Shown here: in pieces, positions 1 through 5,206 of the stretch
Numbering within the stretch: position 1 is the stretch's first letter
How the letters are laid out: every line of letters starts with the position of its first letter
Assembly (NCBI GenBank): GCA_959018215.1
Contig: CAUEKL010000158.1
Location: forward strand, 1-5,475
Direction: 5' to 3'
Source: an uncultured Gemmiger sp.
GTDB taxonomy: Bacteria > Bacillota > Clostridia > Oscillospirales > Ruminococcaceae
Length of the DNA: 5,475 nucleotides
The notes under the pieces: model-generated
Told to the model about the DNA's origin: nothing
Database searches by the model: none
Seen by the model: the letters and a program-made list of their open reading frames with translations, nothing else
Made by a program: the position numbers and the translations under genes

Positions 1-150
1 GCCCAGATCCCCGGCGTGAACAGCGCCGCCGTCAGCTTTATGGCCCAGAAACTGCTGCTGGAAGCGGAGGACAGCCAGTTCGACGCCATCCTCAAGCAGG
101 CAGTGAAGGCCGCCAAGAAGATCGAGCCGGATTTCGAGATCGAGCTGTAA
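1..150 (+). CDS. Heavy-metal-associated (HMA) domain protein, C-terminal part
   Basis: The first 49 codons, read in frame 1 and ending at TAA (148-150), encode the end of a small protein or domain. The visible part opens with an IPGVNSAAVSF stretch, then a short strand (KLLLEAED), an amphipathic helix (FDAILKQAVKAAKKIEPD) and an acidic tail. This is the usual second half of the beta-alpha-beta HMA fold, in which 'PGV..A.V.F....L' precedes the last strand and helix. The CxxC metal-binding loop would lie before base 1, so metal binding cannot be confirmed. The gene ends 37 bases before the ATPase start with no terminator between, so co-transcription is likely. By inference it hands Zn, Cd or a similar metal to the ATPase, or senses it. 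It could also be the tail of a longer protein whose last domain is HMA. Confidence 0.75.
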   Translation, partial: AQIPGVNSAAVSFMAQKLLLEAEDSQFDAILKQAVKAAKKIEPDFEIEL

Positions 151-171
151 GCGTCCGCAGGGTTCCGAAGC

Positions 172-178
172 AGGAGGG
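172..178 (+). promoter_or_regulatory. Ribosome binding site that decides the ATPase start
   Basis: AGGAGGG at 172-178 directly abuts an ATG at 179, which leaves no room for initiation there. It sits 9 bases before the ATG at 188, which is normal spacing. The start at 188 is therefore preferred and the three extra residues (M-V-C) are dropped. Confidence 0.8.
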
Positions 179-187
179 ATGGTTTGT

Positions 188-2053
188 ATGACCAAAAAGC
201 AGAAGAAAATGCTGCGCCGCATCATTCTGGCAGCGGTGCTGTATGCGGCGGCGGCGATCCTGTGCGAAGTGTTTGCGGCCCTGCCCTGGCCGGTGCAGGC
301 GGTGCTCTACCTGATCCCCTATTTCATCATCGGGTACGACGTACTGCGCAAGGCCGTGATGGGCGTGGTCCACGGGGAAGTGTTTGATGAAAACTTCCTC
401 ATGGCCGTGGCCACGGTGGGCGCCATGTGCCTGGGCGAATACGGCGAGGGCGTGGCCGTCATGCTGTTTTACCAGGTGGGCGAACTGTTCCAGAGCTACG
501 CCGTGGGCAAGAGCCGCCGGAGCATTGCCGGGCTGATGGACATCCGCCCGGACAGCGCCAACCTGGAAGAGGCCGACGGAAGCCTGCGCACGGTGGACCC
601 GGAGGAAGTGCCGGTGGGCGCCGTCATTGTGGTGCGCCCCGGGGAGAAGATCCCCCTGGACGGCACGGTGCTGGAGGGCGAAAGTTCCCTGAACACCGCC
701 GCCCTCACCGGGGAGAGCCGTCCCCGCTCCGCCCGCCCGGGGGATGCGGTCATCAGCGGCAGCGTGAACGTGGACGGGGTGCTGCGGGTGCAGGTGACCA
801 AACCTTACGGCCAGTCCACCGTGGCCCGCATCCTGGACCTGGTGGAAAATTCCAGCCTGAAAAAGGCCAAAGCCGAAAACTTCATCACCAAGTTTGCCCG
901 GTACTACACCCCCGCCGTCTGCTTTGCGGCCCTGGCCCTGGCGGTGCTGCCGCCTCTGGTACTGGGTGGCGGCTGGGCCATGTGGATCAAGCGGGCGCTG
1001 ACCTTCCTGGTCATCTCCTGCCCCTGCGCCCTGGTCATCAGCATCCCCCTCACCTTCTTCGGGGGAATCGGCGGGGCGTCCCGCTGCGGCATCCTGGTCA
1101 AGGGCGGCAACTATCTGGAAGCCCTGGCCCATACGGGCACGGTGGTCTTTGACAAGACCGGCACCCTGACCAAGGGGGTGTTCCAGGTCAGCCGGGTCTC
1201 CCCTGCTCCGGGCCACACCCAGCAGGAGGTGCTGGAGCTGGCCGCCGCGGCGGAAAGTTTTTCCAACCATCCCATCAGCAAGAGTCTGCGGGAAGCCTGC
1301 CCCGACTGCACTCTGCAGGCCACCGACGCCCGGGAGATCGCCGGCCACGGCGTGTCCGCCCAGGTAAACGGACACACGGTGCTGGCGGGCAACGCCAAGC
1401 TCATGGACGCCCGGTCCATCCCCTACACCCCCGACGACGGGGTGGGCACGGTGGTCTACCTGGCCTGTGACGGGGCGTTCCTGGGCTCCGTCCTGATTTC
1501 CGACGAGGTGAAACCCACCGCCCGCCAGGCCATGGACAGCCTGCGCAGCCAGGGGGTGCGCACCGTCATGCTCACCGGCGACAGCAAAGCCGTGGCCGCC
1601 GGGGTGGCGGCCCAGCTGGGCATCGACGACTACCATGCCGAGCTGCTGCCCGACGACAAGGTCCGCCGGGTGGAGGACCTGCTGACGGACAAGAGTCGGG
1701 GCAACCTGGCCTTTGCCGGGGACGGCATCAACGACGCCCCTGTGCTCATGCGGGCGGATATCGGCATCGCCATGGGCGCGTTGGGCAGCGACGCCGCCAT
1801 CGAGGCCGCCGACGTGGTGCTCATGGACGACGACCCGGCCAAGATCGGCCTGGCCATGCGCATCGCCCGCCGGTGCATGGCCATCGTCTACCAGAACATC
1901 GTCTTTGCCCTGGGCGTCAAGCTGCTGTTTTTGCTGCTGGGCGCTGTGGGCATCGCCAACATGTGGTGGGCGGTGTTCGCCGATGTGGGCGTCATGGTGC
2001 TGGCCGTGCTCAACGCCACCCGGATGCTCTCCATCCGCGCTTACCGCAAGTAA
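188..2053 (+). CDS. P1B-type heavy-metal-exporting ATPase (Zn/Cd/Pb class) without HMA domain
   Basis: This 621-residue membrane pump should couple ATP hydrolysis to export of a soft or transition metal ion. From residue 1 at base 188, the landmarks are: N-terminal membrane segments from about residue 9, actuator TGES at 174-177, metal-site CPC at 278-280, phosphorylation site DKTGTLT at 322-328 (D322), HP at 361-362 (the P1B nucleotide-binding mark), TGDS at 463-466 and hinge GDGINDAP at 511-518. The last two membrane segments carry K578 and D599 in an A-D-V-G context. That lysine/aspartate pair with CPC is the pattern of the P1B-2 Zn2+/Cd2+/Pb2+ class (ZntA/CadA) and argues against the Cu+ class. 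Unlike many CadA/ZntA proteins it starts almost at the first helix and has no N-terminal HMA or CxxC. An HMA protein is encoded just upstream instead. No metal-responsive regulator is visible in the window. The exact metal is inferred. Confidence 0.95.
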   Translation: MTKKQKKMLRRIILAAVLYAAAAILCEVFAALPWPVQAVLYLIPYFIIGYDVLRKAVMGVVHGEVFDENFLMAVATVGAMCLGEYGEGVAVMLFYQVGELFQSYAVGKSRRSIAGLMDIRPDSANLEEADGSLRTVDPEEVPVGAVIVVRPGEKIPLDGTVLEGESSLNTAALTGESRPRSARPGDAVISGSVNVDGVLRVQVTKPYGQSTVARILDLVENSSLKKAKAENFITKFARYYTPAVCFAALALAVLPPLVLGGGWAMWIKRALTFLVISCPCALVISIPLTFFGGIGGASRCGILVKGGNYLEALAHTGTVVFDKTGTLTKGVFQVSRVSPAPGHTQQEVLELAAAAESFSNHPISKSLREACPDCTLQATDAREIAGHGVSAQVNGHTVLAGNAKLMDARSIPYTPDDGVGTVVYLACDGAFLGSVLISDEVKPTARQAMDSLRSQGVRTVMLTGDSKAVAAGVAAQLGIDDYHAELLPDDKVRRVEDLLTDKSRGNLAFAGDGINDAPVLMRADIGIAMGALGSDAAIEAADVVLMDDDPAKIGLAMRIARRCMAIVYQNIVFALGVKLLFLLLGAVGIANMWWAVFADVGVMVLAVLNATRMLSIRAYRK

Positions 2054-2063
2054 CCTTCCAAAC

Positions 2064-2099
2064 AAAAAATCCGGACCCCGTGTGGGTCCGGATTTTTTT
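2064..2099. terminator. Bidirectional intrinsic terminator between ATPase and LytM genes
   Basis: A perfect 15-bp stem pairs 2064-2078 with 2084-2098 around a 5-base loop (2079-2083). An A-run lies on the left and a T-run (2093-2099) on the right, so it can stop transcription in both directions. It begins 10 bases after the ATPase stop codon. The TAA of the minus-strand LytM gene (2100-2098) overlaps the outer edge of the T-run. Confidence 0.93.
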
Positions 2100-2844
2100 A
2101 TTTGTTGGCTTCCGGGTCCTGGTAAGCCCCGTTTTCGTCCCGGTATTCCAGGTGCAGGTGGGAGGCTTCCTCCCCTTCGCTGGGGATGGTGCCCACCGTG
2201 CCCAGCACGTCCCCCTGGTGGACCTCGTCCCCGGTCTTGACCTGGGCCTTGTCCAGGCCGCAGTACCGCCAGGTACCCCCGTCCAGGGTCTTGACCTCGG
2301 CCACTGTGCCCCACAGGGCGTCCTCGGTCACCGCAGTCACCGTGCCGGCGGTCACCGCGTGGACCTTGTCCCCTTTGGCGGCGGCGTAGTCGGCCCCATT
2401 GTGGGTGCGCCAGTCCCCCATGGTCTCGCTGTACACCAGTTCGTCCCCGCTGAAGGCCCGGATGGGCTCAGTATCCGCCGGCGATACGGGCAAGGCGGCC
2501 GAGGACACCGAAGAATCGCCAGAGGCGGCCCCACCGGCGGACACTGCTCCAGACGGCTGCTGCGCCGAGGAGGAGGCAGGCGATTCGGAGGGCTGTGCAG
2601 AGACCTGCGGCGACGGCACAGGCGTCTGCACCGGCACATCCTCGGCGGGATTGGTTACGATGGTATCCGGCTGGTTCCATGCGGCATCCTCCTCCAGGGC
2701 GTTCTTGCGCGATTCGGTCAGGTCGGCCACGTTGCGCACCACGCTGCGGATGGCCAGTACCCCGGTGATGGTGGCCACCAGCAGCAGGGCCAGGCAGACC
2801 AGGTATAATCCTCTTTGCTTGAAAAATGCTTTGAAGCTGTTCAT
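2098..2844 (-). CDS. Membrane-anchored LytM/M23-type protein, SpoIIQ-like
   Basis: The protein has 248 residues: a short basic cytoplasmic tail, one membrane helix at about 12-32, a Ser/Pro/Ala-rich extracytoplasmic linker at about 55-125, and a LytM (M23) domain at about 128-244. The zinc ligands are present: H148-x3-D152 (THNGAD) and H229-L-H231 (SHLHLEY). In active M23 peptidases a 'Y-x-H' motif supplies a catalytic histidine. Here the equivalent reads Y194-C-G-L197, so that histidine is missing. A single helix, the linker, the 'ALWGTVAEV' stretch and loss of the YxH histidine all recall SpoIIQ, the forespore half of the SpoIIQ-SpoIIIAH channel. In B. subtilis SpoIIQ the same place reads roughly Y-Q-S-L (from memory). 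I infer a SpoIIQ homologue or a related non-catalytic LytM scaffold. An ordinary cell-wall hydrolase or regulator remains possible. The ATG at 2844 is chosen because AGGA/GGGGGAAG precedes it and the membrane helix follows at once. Upstream in-frame codons are not protein-like. Confidence 0.85.
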   Translation of the reverse strand: MNSFKAFFKQRGLYLVCLALLLVATITGVLAIRSVVRNVADLTESRKNALEEDAAWNQPDTIVTNPAEDVPVQTPVPSPQVSAQPSESPASSSAQQPSGAVSAGGAASGDSSVSSAALPVSPADTEPIRAFSGDELVYSETMGDWRTHNGADYAAAKGDKVHAVTAGTVTAVTEDALWGTVAEVKTLDGGTWRYCGLDKAQVKTGDEVHQGDVLGTVGTIPSEGEEASHLHLEYRDENGAYQDPEANK

Positions 2845-2865
2845 CTTCCCCCGTCCTTTGCTGCA

Positions 2866-2871
2866 AGTATA
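2866..2871 (-). promoter_or_regulatory. Alternative sigma-A -10 element for the LytM gene
   Basis: TATACT on the minus strand (2871-2866) is a good -10 hexamer 21 bases before the LytM ATG. No acceptable -35 lies 16-19 bases upstream, where the sequence is GC-rich and carries the 2876-2892 inverted repeat. The leader would be only about 15 bases. This is a weaker or regulated alternative to the site at 2907-2936. Confidence 0.3.
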
Positions 2872-2875
2872 GTGG

Positions 2876-2892
2876 GGCGGGCAGTGCCCGCC
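2876..2892. repeat. GC-rich inverted repeat before the LytM gene
   Basis: Two perfect 7-base arms, GGCGGGC (2876-2882) and GCCCGCC (2886-2892), flank a 3-base spacer. No T-run follows on either strand, so it is not an intrinsic terminator. It lies 32 bases upstream of the LytM ATG and could be an operator or a leader hairpin. In DNA this GC-rich it could also be chance. Confidence 0.4.
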
Positions 2893-2906
2893 GTTGGATT
2901 TACGGT

Positions 2907-2936
2907 TAGTGTGGCACGCTCCGCCGGGGTTTATAC
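2907..2936 (-). promoter_or_regulatory. Candidate forespore sigma (F/G-type) promoter for the LytM gene
   Basis: On the minus strand GTATA (2936-2932) is followed after exactly 15 bases by TGCCACACTA (2916-2907). The B. subtilis sigma-F pattern, from memory, is GywTA-N15-GgnrAnAnTw. The -35 matches fully and the -10 matches at AnAnTw and the second G, but misses the first G and the purine. Read as sigma G (GHATR-N18-CATnHTA), the same site gives GTATA-N18-CACACTA with one mismatch. The start point would be near 2900, giving a leader of roughly 56 bases. The motif is short and degenerate, so this is only a candidate. Confidence 0.35.
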
Positions 2937-2997
2937 AGCCCGCCGGGCACAAAAGCAAAAGTTGATGGGTCCGGCCCGGTTTCGCGCAATTTTTTTC

Positions 2998-3026
2998 TTG
3001 TCCGGGGACAGGGCATTTCGTATAAT
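2998..3026 (+). promoter_or_regulatory. Sigma-A promoter of the GH51 gene
   Basis: TTGTCC (2998-3003) and a perfect TATAAT (3021-3026) are separated by exactly 17 bases. A 7-T tract (2990-2996) just before the -35 could act as an UP-like element. Transcription should start near 3033, giving a leader of about 55 bases before the ATG at 3088. I see no convincing cre-like or other operator next to it. Confidence 0.85.
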
Positions 3027-3039
3027 CAAGGCAGGATAC

Positions 3040-3068
3040 AAAAAAGCCCGCCGCGGAAACGGCCGGGC
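3040..3068 (-). terminator. Terminator-like hairpin on the minus strand, inside the GH51 leader
   Basis: GCCCG (3046-3050) pairs with CGGGC (3064-3068), and CCG (3051-3053) pairs with CGG (3060-3062), with one bulged base and a 6-base loop. Six A residues at 3040-3045 become a T-run on the minus strand, so the element has terminator form only in that direction. On the plus strand it would be a leader hairpin ending 6 bases before the GH51 ribosome binding site. It may stop minus-strand read-through towards the LytM gene. Hairpin strength is moderate. Confidence 0.5.
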
Positions 3069-3087
3069 AAAGTCAGGAGGGTTTCTC

Positions 3088-4548
3088 ATGTCTCATATCA
3101 TCGTCAACGCCAACCGGTCGGCGGGCACCGTCAACCGGAACATCTACGGGCATTTTTCGGAGCATCTGGGCCGGTGCATCTACGGCGGGCTGGCCAACGC
3201 CGACGGCAGCCTGCGCACCGATGTGGTGGAGGCCCTGAAAGAGCTGTATGTGCCGGTGCTGCGCTGGCCCGGCGGCTGCTTTGCGGATACCTATCACTGG
3301 CGGGACGGCATCGGTCCCAAGGACCAGCGCAAGACCATCGTGAACACCAACTGGGGCGGCGTGACCGAGGACAACTCTTTCGGCACCCATGAATTCATGG
3401 CCCTGTGCCGGGCGCTGGGGTGCGAGCCCTACATTTCCGGCAATGTGGGCAGCGGCACGGTGCAGGAATTTTCCGACTGGGTGGAGTACTGCAACATGCC
3501 CGGCCGCTCCCCCATGGCCGACCTGCGGCGGCAAAACGGCCGGGAAGCCCCCTTCAACGTGCGGTACTGGGGCATCGGCAACGAGACCTGGGGCGGCGGG
3601 GGCAACATGCGCCCGGAATTTTACGCTGATGTCTGCCGGCAGTATTCCTCCTTCCTGCGCAGCTACAGCCCTGACCTGACACCCTACAAGATCGCCTGCG
3701 GTGCCAGCGAGGACGACTACCACTGGACCCGGGCGGTGGTGGAGAGCGCCGGGCATACCATCGACGCCATCAGCCTGCACTACTACACCATGACCGGTGA
3801 CAGCTGGCACGCCAAGGGCAGCGCCACCGATTTTGACCGGAAGATTTACTACCGCACCCTCCACCGCACCCTGCGGATGGAGGAACTGGTGGAAAACCAC
3901 AGCCGCATCATCCGCCGGTTTGCCAAGGGCAAGGACATCGGCCTGGTGGTGGACGAGTGGGGCACCTGGTACGATGTGGAGCCGGGCACCAATCCGGGCT
4001 TCCTGTACCAGCAGAACACCATGCGGGACGCTCTGGTGGCGGCCCTCAACCTGAACATCTTCAACAACCACTGTGACACGGTGGTCATGGCCAACATTGC
4101 CCAGATGGTGAACGTGCTCCAGGCCATGGTGCTCACCGACGGGGACAAGATGCTGCTGACCCCCACCTACCATGTGTTCCGGATGTTCCGGGACCACCAG
4201 GGCGCCCGCCAGCTGGAATCCTACGCCGAGACCCGCCTGCTGGGCAAGGAAGAGGACACGGTGCCCGACCTGCAGGTATCGGCCAGCGAAGGGCTGGACG
4301 GCACTTTGCTGGTGACGGTGGTGAACCTGAGCGACACCGACGCCTGCCCGGCGCAGGTACTGCTCAGCGGCTGCAAGGCCAGGGCCGTGTCCGCCGAGAC
4401 CCTGGCCGGAGCCCCCTGCGCCCACAACACCTTCGATGCGCCGGATACGGTACACCCCGTTCCGCTGGAAGCCCGGCTCACCGACGGCGGATTTGCCGCC
4501 CAGCTGCCTCCCTGCAGCGTGACCGCCTTCCGGGTCACCACCGACTGA
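3088..4548 (+). CDS. Intracellular GH51 alpha-L-arabinofuranosidase
   Basis: This 486-residue glycoside hydrolase should remove terminal alpha-L-arabinofuranosyl groups from arabinan or arabinoxylan oligosaccharides with retention. Near the N-terminus it has the family's N-x-Y-G-H-F-x-E-H-L-G motif, then R59-W-P-G-G-C64. The acid/base is E166 in GIGNETWG and the nucleophile is E290 in VVDEWGTWYD. Both positions fit characterised GH51 enzymes (about 175 and 294 in the Geobacillus enzyme). A (beta/alpha)8 barrel spans about residues 20-380, and the rest is the C-terminal beta domain. Length is normal for the family. No signal peptide or membrane segment is present, so it acts in the cytoplasm on imported oligosaccharides. 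The start at 3088 is set by AGGAGG at 3075-3080 (7-base spacing). The frame stays open back to 2815, but that stretch overlaps the promoter and leader. No sugar transporter, regulator or arabinose-catabolic gene is adjacent. Confidence 0.95.
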   Translation: MSHIIVNANRSAGTVNRNIYGHFSEHLGRCIYGGLANADGSLRTDVVEALKELYVPVLRWPGGCFADTYHWRDGIGPKDQRKTIVNTNWGGVTEDNSFGTHEFMALCRALGCEPYISGNVGSGTVQEFSDWVEYCNMPGRSPMADLRRQNGREAPFNVRYWGIGNETWGGGGNMRPEFYADVCRQYSSFLRSYSPDLTPYKIACGASEDDYHWTRAVVESAGHTIDAISLHYYTMTGDSWHAKGSATDFDRKIYYRTLHRTLRMEELVENHSRIIRRFAKGKDIGLVVDEWGTWYDVEPGTNPGFLYQQNTMRDALVAALNLNIFNNHCDTVVMANIAQMVNVLQAMVLTDGDKMLLTPTYHVFRMFRDHQGARQLESYAETRLLGKEEDTVPDLQVSASEGLDGTLLVTVVNLSDTDACPAQVLLSGCKARAVSAETLAGAPCAHNTFDAPDTVHPVPLEARLTDGGFAAQLPPCSVTAFRVTTD

Positions 4549-4562
4549 CCGTTTCCAGACAC

Positions 4563-4612
4563 AAAAAGACCGCCCGCCGGGCTGCTGCGTCCGGCGGGCG
4601 GTCTTTGTTTTT
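4563..4612. terminator. Bidirectional intrinsic terminator between GH51 and DJ-1 genes
   Basis: A perfect 16-bp stem pairs 4565-4580 with 4591-4606 around a 10-base loop. An A-run lies to the left (4563-4567), and a T-rich tract to the right (4604-4612) is interrupted by one G. It serves the convergent GH51 gene (stop at 4548) and the minus-strand DJ-1 gene (stop at 4622). Confidence 0.93.
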
Positions 4613-4621
4613 ATGGTTTCA

Positions 4622-5179
4622 TCAATACCGGTAGACAATGGCGTTCTTGACGGTGGCGGAGGCATCCGGCCCGGCCAAGCGGGAAGCCAGGGCCAGGGCA
4701 AAGGGGATGGCGGCCCCCAGGGCTTCGCCGGTGACGATGTTGCCGTCCACCGACAGAGGCAGGCCGGTGTACTCGGCGCCGGCGGCGGTGAGGGCTTCGT
4801 CCATACCGGGATAGACGGTGGCACGCTTGCCCTGGAGCAGGCCGAAGGAGGCCAGCACGGTGGGACCGGCGCAGATGGCGGCCACGATCTTGCCGTCGGC
4901 AGCCATGCGGGTGCAGGCGTTCTTGACGGTGTCGCTGGCTTTCAGGTTGTTCACCCCCGGAATGCCGCCGGGCAGGATGGCGGCGTCAAACCGGGAATAA
5001 TCCAGCTCCTCGGCCAGGGCGTCGGCCACCACGTTCACCTGGCGGGCGGAACGGACCACCTTTTCCCCGCCCACGGCGGCGATGGTCACCTCCACACCGG
5101 CGCGGCGCAGGATGTCCACACACAGAAGGCCCTCGCACTCTTCCAGGCCGGGGGCAAAAAAGATCACAGCTTTGCTCAT
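4622..5179 (-). CDS. DJ-1/PfpI (ThiJ) family protein
   Basis: This 185-residue soluble protein fits the DJ-1/YajL branch in length and motifs. It starts with a beta strand (KAVIFFAPG), then G-L-E-E-C-E-G with E16 matching the conserved glutamate of DJ-1 (E18). The nucleophile elbow AAICAGP places the conserved cysteine at C103 (C106 in DJ-1), and I-L-P-G-G precedes it. DJ-1's H126 is replaced by Y123 in a V-Y-P-G motif, a change I believe is common in bacterial members. Proposed roles for the family include glyoxalase III or deglycase activity, redox sensing and chaperone function. The deglycase role is disputed and the role here is unknown. The ATG at 5179 is supported by AAAAGGAG on the minus strand (5196-5189) with 9-base spacing. 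It lies 27 bases after the membrane-protein gene and is probably its operon partner. Confidence 0.92.
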   Translation of the reverse strand: MSKAVIFFAPGLEECEGLLCVDILRRAGVEVTIAAVGGEKVVRSARQVNVVADALAEELDYSRFDAAILPGGIPGVNNLKASDTVKNACTRMAADGKIVAAICAGPTVLASFGLLQGKRATVYPGMDEALTAAGAEYTGLPLSVDGNIVTGEALGAAIPFALALASRLAGPDASATVKNAIVYRY

Positions 5180-5188
5180 ACGTTGTCA

Positions 5189-5196
5189 CTCCTTTT
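5189..5196 (-). promoter_or_regulatory. Ribosome binding site of the DJ-1 gene
   Basis: AAAAGGAG on the minus strand lies inside the 27-base gap between the membrane-protein stop and the DJ-1 ATG. The gap has no room for a separate promoter or terminator, which supports a shared transcript. Confidence 0.75.
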
Positions 5197-5206
5197 GATT
5201 GTTGGT

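Noticed and set aside
92..2314. A 740-codon open frame on the minus strand opposite the metal ATPase.
   Set aside because: The predicted protein is dominated by Gly, His, Gln, Ala and Arg low-complexity runs with no recognisable domain. It lies antisense to a gene with all P1B motifs and also overlaps the LytM gene. Long open antisense frames are expected in GC-rich coding DNA.
2845..2958. A 38-codon N-terminal extension of the LytM protein.
   Set aside because: Its Cys/Gly/Pro-rich sequence precedes a normal start (basic tail plus membrane helix) at 2844. It would also cover both promoter candidates and the inverted repeat.
2815..3087. A 91-codon N-terminal extension of the GH51 frame.
   Set aside because: It covers the sigma-A promoter (2998-3026), the predicted start site near 3033 and the ribosome binding site at 3075-3080. 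The family's N-terminal motif begins soon after the ATG at 3088.
2845..3087. Possible riboswitch or small RNA gene in the longest intergenic region.
   Set aside because: Apart from the promoters, the 2876-2892 inverted repeat and the 3040-3068 hairpin, I see no known riboswitch core or plus-strand terminator-antiterminator pair.
3073..4824. A 583-codon open frame on the minus strand opposite the GH51 gene.
   Set aside because: It is antisense to a clear GH51 enzyme, has the same shadow-like composition, and runs across the 4563-4612 terminator into the DJ-1 gene. No ribosome binding site or domain supports it.
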